From Dimorphilus gyrociliatus (Eukaryota; Annelida; Polychaeta; Dinophilidae), in contig CAJFCJ010000020.1 in NCBI GenBank assembly GCA_904063045.1, positions 984,916-1,048,915 on the forward strand: a stretch of DNA of 64,000 nucleotides. Direction: 5' to 3'. Below the pieces are notes generated by a model. The model made no database searches, was not told where the DNA came from, and saw only the letters and a program-made list of their open reading frames with translations. The position numbers were made by a program, and so were the translations under genes. Below, piece by piece: positions 55,026 to 64,000 of this stretch (position 1 is the first letter of the stretch; every line of letters starts with the position of its first letter).

Positions 55026-56845
55026 TCTTTGGGCTAATCTTTTTTCCTCTTGTTTTGATAAAGTAAAATATTACAGAGAAAATAACTTCAATAATTTGAA
55101 CCACCGTTAATATGCTTGCACCCACAAAAAGTCCTAGTTGGCCACCTAGTTCACCTTGAAAAATTTAAAGTACATTAATTAATATTCATGTTTAAATGGT
55201 TAAATATATTTTAATTGTAATTATTTGACTTACATAACATATCTAACCAATTGTAGTCGCTATATTGTTGTAATGATAACGTTTTAGTCGTTTTAAAAAA
55301 TATACTAGTTTTTATGGCTCCATCTTTAATTTCTTTTAAAGTGGCGTTAACTTTCGATACTTTCTTTAAGTAATTAATGTAATTGTTAGTTGGAAATTTC
55401 GCGACAGAGATCGAAGAGTCGTATCCTTTGGTATAACAAGGAAAAGGACAATTGCAAGGACGTTTACTTTTATGGCACACATCTGTTTAGGAGTAATTTT
55501 TATCTTTGTGTTTATACATCAATTAAAAAGATTTAATTAATAATTTATAACTTGTAAAATAAAAGAAAACCTTTGGCGTCGTATGCACATCTTACAGCTT
55601 CAATACTATTACAAACACTGACATTACCAGGCATAAATATCAATTTGCAAGAACATTTCTGAGTAATACAACTTTGTACACAATTCATTATACAACTATT
55701 CATTGTATATGATTTGTTCTCCTCCAAAGTTGGTAGATCATTCTTGCAACCATTTCTTTCTACTAGGAGAGTCTAGACGTTGAAATATTTTATCCATGTA
55801 ATGATAATCAATAATAAAATATACGTAGAACAAAGCTTACTGTTGTTGCAGTCAAAGCCACTTGAGTGTCCGAACCTGGAGATATCCAAAACCCATAGTT
55901 AGACACATCCGGTTCAGTTCCGGGTCTGTGTATGGTGACTCTAAGTCCGGAAGCACCATAATTAGCTCCAAAATAACTGTCAAAATTGCTTATATAAGCA
56001 AATATATGTAACCCATTGACAAGACCTGATGAGGCAATCGAAAAATTTCCATCATAATTAAACTGGACGCAAAAACCGAAATTAGTTAAAACTCTTTTCA
56101 GAAATTTACCGCATGCGTATCTGTTACTGTTGAACTGACATTCAACAAAATGGTCACCGGGGAAGTCACTTGCAGCTGAGAGTATATTTTCCGGATCAGA
56201 AAAGTTTTTATGTATATTAAAGGAATTTATCTGTTCATCAACTGTTGATTCGATAGATCTGATATCCGGCCAGGATTCAGCTACAAAGCCTCTTAATTCC
56301 CCGTAGTTTCTAATAAATCTGAATAAACATTTAATTAAACATATTAAATTGTTGCCTTACTCATTTTATTCCCTCTTCTTAAATCCATAAGTTTATAAAC
56401 TAACAAGCTTTACTTACTCTAACGAATATTGCGCGTAATAGCAAATTGTGATAGCCGGGAAGGTTTGACTTTCTCCGTTTGATAAAGCAATTAAACTTCT
56501 ACTTGTTTTAATTGGAGGATAAAATAATTTTTTAACAACCCCAATCCAAAGTGGAATTAGAAGTCCTAGTAGCAATATAATAGCTACTCCAAATGCCATC
56601 CTGTAAAAAGATCACTCATTATTGGATATTCACAGAGAAAAATCAAACAGCGATGTTACATCACCAAATAAGTTTTACCTTCTGAGAAAACACACCCTTT
56701 TATCGAAAACTTTATGAATGCCATGTAAATCAGTATATATGAGTCTACGTTTAAATAAATCACGTGTTCTTTCTTTACTTGTTCTAACTAAATTCGTTGT
56801 TGAAGATAAAGAAGGTCGCTCTTCAACTCGGAATTCTTCGAACAT
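55021..56845 (-). CDS. DEG/ENaC-family amiloride-sensitive-type sodium channel subunit (6 exons, 470 aa)
   Basis: Trimeric, two-pass plasma-membrane cation channel. The superfamily includes ENaC, ASIC and peptide-gated FaNaC/HyNaC channels; the ligand cannot be read here. Exons in transcript order: 56845-56679, 56600-56418, 56318-55841, 55772-55571, 55482-55234, 55154-55021. The cytosolic N-terminus ends with a DLHGIHKVFD motif (degenerin HG motif, Gly ~39). TM1 is at ~57-80 (AFGVAIILLLGLLIPLWIGV), followed by FPAITICYYAQYS. The extracellular domain has the family strand ASGLRVTIHRPG and PGSDTQVALTAT, then Cys-rich pairs (CIMNCVQSCITQKCSCKL, CNCPFPCYTKGYD). TM2 begins GGQLGLFVGASILTVVQIIE, with the G-x-S selectivity motif (GAS). 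Typical members are 500-650 aa, so this one is compact. The start is uncertain: a possible acceptor at 56866 would add seven in-frame residues and an unseen upstream exon. Confidence 0.92.
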
Positions 56846-57925
56846 ATCCTTTCTTCTATCTAACTGCTAAATAAGTAGCCATATGCTACATGAGCAATAT
56901 ATTTTATGAATCTACATATGTATATATCAATATATATATCATTTGTCAACAGCAATTCTTCAAATCAGTTTTTATATTTAACATACAGCATTATAATATT
57001 TAGTGATATAGGTCTATTTGTCATTTCCATTCTTATTAAACGTACTATTAAATTACAGATTAAAATTAATTTGAAGTTGAAAATTGTTAAGATTTAATCG
57101 TCAAACATCCGAATCATTAAGTTATGACTAGAACTAGAGCGAGAAAGACCCTGTCATTTAGGGACAAATTCATTATATATAGTAAATATACACATACAAT
57201 ATAATTATAAAGCAAACCCCAACGTGTAATCGAAACTTAAACAGTGTAAAGCATTATCTATTAATTAGTATACAAACAATAAGCCTAGTCCAATACAGAG
57301 AAAGGCATGTATAACCTTATATAGCTTACTAAAGCGGGATAATAGCCCGTGTAGTAATCTTTACTTGATTAATAAACCTTTGGAGATATTTTATAGAGGA
57401 GTTTCTTCATTTACTGCGTTTATAGATTTTTCTTTGTAGCATTATAATACAATTTTTTCCTATTTGTCTTATATTAAGTTTTGTTTAGAATATTTTGCTG
57501 AGAAGTGTCTTTTCTCGTTCGAAATCCATGACAAAAAAAATTGGACAATGAGTTATCTTTCATTTTTTTTTATATTGATGAACACACAATTGACTTTTAC
57601 TCTATTGGTTGTTCGATACGTCATTAATCTTAACAGTTTAGATTGAGAGAATCATGTAAACTTTGGCTGTTGAAAGTAACTCAAATAAAATCACCTCCAC
57701 TATCTATTGTTCGTCAAATATTGTGTATTTACATTCCACTTTTTCAGATAAAAGAATTACTAAGAATTAATATCGATCAGTCTTTTGTCTAATAAGTGTA
57801 GTTTGAAACAAGATCGGTTAACTATTCAATAGTTTACTTTGTTTCTTCCTCCCCAAAGATAATTCGATAAATCAACATGATAAACTTTTTTTATTTTGCT
57901 TGGCTAGTTTACAATAACTACCAAT
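56846..57925. other. Intergenic region, RMI1 3' end to DEG/ENaC 5' end
   Basis: About 1.1 kb between two tandem minus-strand genes. The AATAAA on the minus strand at 57890-57895 belongs to RMI1. The rest should include the DEG/ENaC promoter and possibly an upstream 5' exon. The plus-strand frames here are A+T-rich noise. Confidence 0.55.
57890..57895 (-). terminator. Poly(A) signal of RMI1
   Basis: AATAAA on the minus strand, 31 nt past the stop codon at 57926, a typical distance in compact genomes. Confidence 0.5.
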
Positions 57926-60584
57926 TTAATCAGATATTTTCTCAACTAATACAGGTTTTGGAAATTTTGAGTCTATCTGTATTTTTAACACTCCTTTCAA
58001 TCCAGCCAATTTTGAAGAACCTTCTTTAATAACCTTTATATAATGTATGAAAAGACAAATTTAAATTCAAGTGTAAAAAAATAAACATTTTCTCTTACTT
58101 GTTGAATATATTCTTTGAAATTGGGCTCGAATTTCTTTTTCTGAACCTCCTACGATGAATTAAAAATTATGTTCATATTAGAATTATAAACAAACATATC
58201 ATAATATAACTAACCGAGGCGGGAATTCCAATAATAGACGTTAAAAGCTGTTGGGTAGCACAATTTTATACAAATTTTCAGTATGCGAATAATGTTAAGA
58301 GAAACTTTACCTTGTCACTAAATAGAATTTCTAAATTTTCTTTATTTTCTTCGTCAGTTAGGTTGGCAGGAACTGACCAACCATATTTGGTTAATTTTAG
58401 TTTACCCAGCATTCTTGAAATATATCCCTAATAAGGTATAAAAGATTACCATATTAAAAAACATTTTCTGAACAAAGTGGTGCCATCTAACAATAAGTAA
58501 GGAATGAGTAGATTTTCAACTCATGTTTCATAGTAACAGAGACTTTGTTTTTGTTTAAAGTTAAAACTTACCCTAACATAGACGATATCAGGCATAGCAT
58601 TGGATAATTTCATTTTACCTAATGTGCTAAGTGATATTAATTCCAAATTCTGCTCTGATGACAAGTGCGGGCCCTAAAAACAAACAATTCCTCTTATATA
58701 TTTATAAATAGAAGACAGCTATAAACTTTAGCAAATGTTACCTTTGAATTGTTATTTGAAAATTTTTTGGTTGGACTAGTTGCCAACTTTGTACCACGAT
58801 CATTACCAAACCTCAATTCAGAAGCCTTCAAAAATGATAAATATTATAGATAAAAGTTTAAATTCAAATTTTAGATATGACAACCTACTTTTCTGAAACC
58901 TCTTTGATCACTGAAACAACTACGACTGGATTTGATGTCATTCTCCGATTGAACCTAAAATAATGCAATATAATTAAAAGTTGAATATTTTTTCTACAAT
59001 TACCATTGCAGTAAGCTCTTCTATGTCATCGTAGTCCGATATTCTAGCGACTTTCTCTTGAGGACTGGTTGTCTTGACATCTTTAGAATTGTTTGCTTGT
59101 TTAGGTTGGGATAATTTTTGTCTCTTTGGACTTGGACAAGTTTCAAAACTTTCGTCAAACTCACGTAAACTTTTTTCGAAATCATCGTCGTCCTCCATGT
59201 CAAAGAAAGTTTTTGTATTTGCAGATTTTTCAGTACGTATTTTATTTTCTGAATCGGTAAGAGGCTGAGGATCCGTTTCGATCGCTTTAAGTTAAAAATT
59301 GTATAAAGAATTACAATATTTCACTATTAAACTATACAAATATTAATTATAACTCTTACATTGAAAAATTTCATCATCAGACCAATCTTCCGTACTAAAT
59401 CTCTTCAGATTGGAACTTGGAGTAATAGTATTTTTAAAATTTCTTGTTTGATTATTTGACATAGATGGTTTAAATTCAGTGCTTTCAGTTTTACGAAAGC
59501 CTTTCGGATTTTTATTTAAAAATTTTCCTGAGAGTTCTTTTTTCTTTGATTGAGCTTTTCGATCTTGCCGTAGAGTGATATTTCCATTTCTAGAAAATAT
59601 ATATCGTTCTATATATATATATATATATAAATAACCAAGAATAAAAAAATTAGTATATATATATATATTTATTTATATATATACTGTATATATTTTGTGT
59701 ATATACAATTTTTCCGTTATTATTTCTACTAGATTTTTTTCCATAACAACTTCCGATTCTCCTCCTAAAACTGTAACATTTTCGGCAGTTAGAAATAATA
59801 CTCCATTTCGGCAAAGAATATCTCCTTTCAGTAACATCTAAGTTTCAAAAACTTCTTTAGCTACGATATACAATATTTATTCTACTACCTTGAAGCCAGG
59901 ACTTAGAGATTGGTCGAAAGCGGGGATAGAATTATATTCCATAGCCATAATAGATTGTTGTCCATCGGTTAGTAATAATTTTAGCATTCTTTTATTTGAC
60001 TGTTCTTTCTGTAAAGAGTATATTTCATTTTGAAAAGATACTTTGATTGTTTTTAAGATCAATACCTCGTTTTCAAATGCACCAACTTTTGCGTTTTCAA
60101 AATTCATGTTCTTTAACTTAAGGGTTTGGTTGTAAAACGGTTTACTACAATCAATCATTGAATTTGCCTATTAGAATTAATCAAAGTATCCATTATGTTA
60201 CATAATATGATAGATGTCGCTGAGTATTCTAAACTATTACAAATAATAACATACTTGAACAGGAAAAGTCCCCTTCAAAAATGACTTTGAACTTTGTTTT
60301 ATATTTTCTAGATTGCCCGGAAAACAACAGCTACCTATTTCATTCAAATCACACGATAACCATTGTTCCATTACATTAGTATTGATATCGTTCTGACTTA
60401 GACTATCATTCTACAAAAAACAAGAATTATTTTAGTTGTAAATAGCTTTACAAGTTACTAAAATAGCTACAGAAAACTCTTCATTTATCATCCAATTGAC
60501 GCAAGCCTCAAGCCAATCTTCAGGTGGTCGAATACAGTAGGTTTTATTCAGAAATTTTCCCGCTTCTATAGTTTTTTGCTGCAT
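57926..60584 (-). CDS. RMI1: RecQ-mediated genome instability protein 1 (14 exons, 564 aa)
   Basis: Scaffold of the BLM-TOP3A-RMI dissolvasome, which dissolves double Holliday junctions; nuclear. Exons in transcript order: 60584-60471, 60410-60255, 60167-60066, 60008-59889, 59837-59707, 59589-59360, 59284-59004, 58954-58889, 58825-58742, 58673-58572, 58427-58311, 58247-58215, 58149-58099, 58033-57926. The N-terminal helical region has WLEACVNWMI and EQWLSCDLNEIG; OB-fold 1 (~residues 120-215) has RMLKLLLTDGQQSIMAMEY, SIPAFDQSLSPG, KGDILCRNGVLFLTAENVTV and LGGE, close to the human LTDG...GMEY and LGVLLLKPENVKVLGGE. A long Ser/Lys-rich linker with acidic patches (DWSDDE, MEDDDDFEKS) follows. 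The C-terminal OB-fold 2, which binds RMI2 in relatives, has YVRGYISRMLGKL and LFSDKLLTSIIGIP (human DEILTSLIGFS). Exon 12 is only 33 nt. Whether 60009-60065 is an intron is discussed separately. Confidence 0.93.
59611..59700. repeat. Degenerate (AT)n tract in RMI1 intron
   Basis: Alternating AT runs between the RMI1 exons that end at 59707 and begin at 59589. It includes one TATACTGTATA (59680-59690). Confidence 0.8.
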
Positions 60585-62587
60585 CACTGTTTTATCGCCC
60601 AAGCATAATATAATACATCAATGTTGTTTAGATTTGTATCCGGATAAGTATAGTTATCTTCTTACAGAGTTAAAAGAATAAATACAAAAAACAGCTTTAC
60701 AATTTCAATATAGATACTCGATAACTTTCTAAAGTTAAAAGTCTAGCATAACTTAATTCTTATTTGAATAGAATTCGCTAAACTGGTAAGTGTTATGTTT
60801 TACGTTCTCAACGATTTTAATTATAGTTTTCAGTTAAAACTTTCAAACGATGTAGAAACGACTTAAGTGTCGAAAAATAAAGAGACAAACAATAGAAAAT
60901 CTTATTATCTCTGTTAAAAATAAATCTTTTCATACTTTCTATTAGACTTGAAAAAAATAGTAATAGCCATTTCAATATTAATTAAAATTTATTATATCAA
61001 TATTAAAAGTCGAATATTTATAGTTATGGTATTTTTTTTTATATAAATAAACTTTCATTAATAAAAGACTCAACATGAAACTGTTTTTCTAAATCTTTGT
61101 TAAACTAAATGATAAATTGGCTCTTTTTTAAAAATAAAAGAAAACAATACCAATACTAATAATAGAAAGCACTATCTACGTAATAATAGAATAATTATAT
61201 TCTATTATATTACAAAACATTCAAACTATTTTATGCTAAAAAGCTTTACATAAGAAATCATCGTTAGAAAATGGCGTATAGAAAAAAGAACACTAAATGA
61301 ATCATATAAATATAGAACAAAATTTTCTATAATAAATAAAGAAATTTGATTACAATAAAAACAACAATGCGATTATATCTACTTTAGCAATCTTGAACAG
61401 CTCTCCTTTCAATTTCCTCTTCCTTTACCCTTTACTCCCACTCCATTTCTTTCTTTTTTTAGTCCTTCTTAAATCTAAATATTTTCAATGCAAACATAAA
61501 ATATCTTTAAGGTAAACTTGAATTTTATCTATTTAGATTATTTTCTCCCTTCAGGTTTTCATGAATATTTCAATAGTTTATTGCCTATTAACATTTATGA
61601 ATTCGTGGAAAGAGTAAGTTTATTCATTGAGTACGTTATTTATATATAGGGCAAAACACGACATATTTAAGAATAATAATATACAATCCACTACTATTGA
61701 ACTGATAGCACCTATTAAAATATTATATGGATGTGTTGGAACGCCTTGTATGCAAGAAAGAAAGTAAAATTTGTAAAATTTGTTATTCCATCTAATGTAT
61801 ATATGTTTATGGTTAGAAATAGAGTTCGAGACAGAGAGAGAGAGAGAGAAAGCGAAATATATAAGAAAGCCTTTCTAATAAAATATTATGATGAAATATT
61901 TTGAAAGGTATGCGAATTGTTCAAATATTTTTTAAGGAGGATAATTGTCCCTATATTGATTAGTCACGTAATACAAAAGTAATCATTAAGGTTAATATTT
62001 TTAAAAGGTTATGTTTATTCAATTTTGTATAAATAAAAAATATAAATATGCTATAAAACAAGTGAAGTATGGAATATTTCTATCGTTTGTCTATAGATAT
62101 ATATATATTTGTAAATGCGCGCGTGTGTGTGTCTGTGTGTGTTTATAATATGCTTGAAGGAATGCCAGTAAAAAAAAATCAATAATCAAACACTACAAAA
62201 TAAGAATGACTTTGGTAAATAAACATTTATTAAAGTGTAACGAAAATTGAAGAAATTATCATCTAGTTACAAATGATTATACATACACTTTGACCTTTTT
62301 ATTACGTTATTTTATTATATCTGGAAATAAAAGGGTTAACCAAATTTGGCCAAAATTTAGATAGGCCATTAGCTTAGAGATTTCAATGCTGTGCATACCA
62401 CACTAAGATTGAATACTTTCGATATTTTCTATGGTAGTACCTGTTACGGGCTTGTTTTCTCTTCTCAGCTAATAAAAAATTTTATATTGGATATCTTTTA
62501 TATTTCGTCGTTTTAACTTCTTATCGACGAGCGGATGATTATAAAAAACATTGGATATTTCTTATTGAAAATTCGTTAAAGACTAAA
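60585..62587. promoter_or_regulatory. Divergent intergenic region, RMI1 / LRR receptor
   Basis: Two kilobases between divergent starts, strongly A+T-rich. It contains a (GA)n tract at 61833-61849 and a (GT)n tract at about 62117-62142. No exon is seen. The stretch at 62340-62590, of slightly more mixed composition, probably holds the LRR gene's promoter and leader. Confidence 0.5.
62117..62142. repeat. (GT)n / CG-GT mixed microsatellite
   Basis: GCGCGCGTGTGTG followed by an imperfect GT run. Alternating purine-pyrimidine sequence of this kind can adopt Z-DNA. It lies about 450 bp upstream of the LRR receptor start. Confidence 0.8.
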
Positions 62588-64000
62588 ATGAATCAACTTG
62601 AAATATCAGTTGGTTTATTATTACTAATAATAGCCACACCTACCTTTTCTAATGAATGTTTTTGTGATGGAACATCGTGTGTCTGTAGAAACTTGAAATT
62701 AACTACAATACCTTTAAATTTGAACGAAAATATTGAAGTTTTGTTTATTATCGGCAATCCTATAAGTACTCTTCCAGATGCTGCATTTTCTAGATATAGT
62801 AAATTAAAAATCTTAATTTTAAAGGATAATCAACTATCCGATATAAAAGATGGAGCTTTTAACGGACTAGATGATCTAATTGAACTGTCGTTAGAGGGAA
62901 ATTTCCCTTTAGAGTCTTTTAGAAGTGAGTGGTTTTATCCTGTAAGAAATTTAAAGAAGCTCACACTATCTTCCAATCCTTTAGTACAAAAATTACCAAG
63001 TAATTTCTTAAAAGATCTAAAATTAGATAGTTTAAATGTTCGTCGATGTAATTTATTAAAAGTTGACAAAGGTATTTTCGCTGAGAATACAACAATAAAA
63101 ACATTGGATTTAAGGCATAATAGAATTGAACGCTTTGAAGACGGCTCTCTCGACCATCTAAAGATGAATTTATCTAATTTGAATCTTGGCTTTAATTCAC
63201 TTAATAAACAAGAGTCTTGGGAAGCTTTTGGAGGAATTCACTTCAATGAATTTAAAATAGACATGAATAATTTACGTAATCTGGATCCATTTAAATACGT
63301 TTCTGCCAAAACGGTTGATTTAGCCAATAATGATCTATCAAATGTAACCTTTGAAGACTTTCCGAATTTTATATCAATAACCCATCTTTTATTGAAAAAT
63401 ACAAGTATTAATTTAAACTATGGATCATTTCGAAATATGCCAAATTTAGTTCATCTAAATTTAGCATCAAATTTGATCGATTATTTGCATTATAGACAAT
63501 TCGAAAATAATGGTAAACTGGATTATTTGGACATTTCAAATAATAAATTAACTGCTTGGAGTTCAGTACACGCAAATTATGCACCAAATATTACCGATCT
63601 TAACCTTCAAGGGAATTTAATTGAAATTTTAGATGGATACGATTTTAATCCTTATTTGCAATTGCAAAGGTTAAACCTGAAAAGTAACCTAATAAAAACA
63701 ATACTGCCAAATACTAAGAGTATATTTGAGAGACTACGAAGCTATAATCTAAATGATAAGATTCTGTTAACGAATAATCCAATTCATTGTAACTGTGAAA
63801 TTAAGTGGCTTGCCGAGTATTCTAATGAAAATGTAGCCTTGAGTGAATTTGATAGTCCAATATGCGCATCTCCCGATTCTCTTAAAAATAAAAAACTTTA
63901 TGGGGACTTTAAGGACAATAATATTGATCAGCTAAGATGCAGTACAGCAAGTATTGACTTTATAGCCAATTCAACTTATACCGTTCAGGAAGGGAATGAA
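62588..64000 (+). CDS. Secreted/transmembrane leucine-rich-repeat receptor, probably LRR-Ig type (N-terminal 471 codons, cut by window end)
   Basis: One uninterrupted reading frame from ATG to the window edge with no intron. Residues 1-21 are a signal peptide (MNQLEISVGLLLLIIATPTFS). A cysteine cap follows (CFCDGTSCVC, ~24-33), then about 13 LRRs with the LxxLxLxxN signature: LKILILKDNQLSDI, LIELSLEGN, LKKLTLSSNPL, IKTLDLRHNRIERF, AKTVDLANNDLSNV, LVHLNLASNLIDYL, LDYLDISNNKLTAW, ITDLNLQGNLIEIL, LQRLNLKSNLI. An LRRCT cap at ~395-450 carries NPIHCNCEIKWLAEYS and later CAS and LRC cysteines. The final residues (STYTVQEGNE) look like the first strand of an Ig domain, so LRR-Ig receptors (LINGO, LRIG, Kekkon, LRRN) are the closest architecture. 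Several N-glycosylation sequons (NTT, NLS, NVT, NIT, NST) fit an extracellular role. The family member and the C-terminus cannot be decided here. Confidence 0.88.
   Translation, partial: MNQLEISVGLLLLIIATPTFSNECFCDGTSCVCRNLKLTTIPLNLNENIEVLFIIGNPISTLPDAAFSRYSKLKILILKDNQLSDIKDGAFNGLDDLIELSLEGNFPLESFRSEWFYPVRNLKKLTLSSNPLVQKLPSNFLKDLKLDSLNVRRCNLLKVDKGIFAENTTIKTLDLRHNRIERFEDGSLDHLKMNLSNLNLGFNSLNKQESWEAFGGIHFNEFKIDMNNLRNLDPFKYVSAKTVDLANNDLSNVTFEDFPNFISITHLLLKNTSINLNYGSFRNMPNLVHLNLASNLIDYLHYRQFENNGKLDYLDISNNKLTAWSSVHANYAPNITDLNLQGNLIEILDGYDFNPYLQLQRLNLKSNLIKTILPNTKSIFERLRSYNLNDKILLTNNPIHCNCEIKWLAEYSNENVALSEFDSPICASPDSLKNKKLYGDFKDNNIDQLRCSTASIDFIANSTYTVQEGNE

Overview
This is a stretch of animal nuclear genome: A+T-rich, with split genes bounded by GT...AG introns, many of them only about 55-65 bases long. 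The genes (THSD7-type receptor, TOLLIP, Mediator subunit MED19, glycerol kinase with a membrane tail, DEG/ENaC channel, RMI1, LRR receptor) point to a bilaterian invertebrate. An annelid or another small-bodied lophotrochozoan is my guess; the species is not settled by the sequence. There are no operons, plasmids or viral features.

Layout. 1-4721: no gene seen. 4722-19767 (minus): one 24-exon gene for a THSD7A/B-type receptor of about 1488 residues, with a signal peptide, about 22 thrombospondin type-1 repeats, a transmembrane segment and a short tail; its first two introns are 5.7 and 2.8 kb. 19768-33613: about 14 kb without a recognised gene, holding microsatellites, G+C-richer islands and a few regulatory-looking sites. 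33614-36130 (minus): long coiled-coil protein, possibly CCDC150-like. 36799-38305 (plus): TOLLIP. 38605-40562 (minus): unrecognised protein rich in TP/SP phosphosite-like motifs. 40733-41516 (plus): MED19, divergent from the previous gene across 170 bp. 43199-47799 (plus): 18-exon glycerol kinase. 48279-49462 (minus): two-exon tyrosine-rich secreted peptide. 50374-51463 (plus): two-exon orphan basic protein. 55021-56845 (minus): DEG/ENaC sodium channel. 57926-60584 (minus): RMI1. 62588 to the window end (plus): LRR receptor reaching the start of a possible Ig domain, cut by the window edge.

The right half (33.6-64 kb) is gene-dense, with divergent and convergent pairs of mostly housekeeping genes in small introns. 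The left half is one large extracellular receptor gene and its probable regulatory landscape. The genes do not form one pathway. RMI1 (DNA repair), MED19 (transcription), TOLLIP (endosomal sorting, innate signalling) and glycerol kinase (metabolism) act separately; THSD7, the DEG/ENaC channel, the LRR receptor and the Tyr-rich peptide are secreted or surface proteins.

All exon models were built by hand from splice signals, reading-frame phase and family resemblance. In each closed model the exon lengths add up to a whole number of codons with no internal stop. No database search was run. I found no convincing new multi-gene system. The best leads are the Tyr-rich secreted peptide, two orphan proteins with proline-directed phosphosite clusters, many splice donors of GTTAG/GTTTG type, a stop-free 57-nt intron in RMI1, and regulatory-looking islands in the gene-poor left half.
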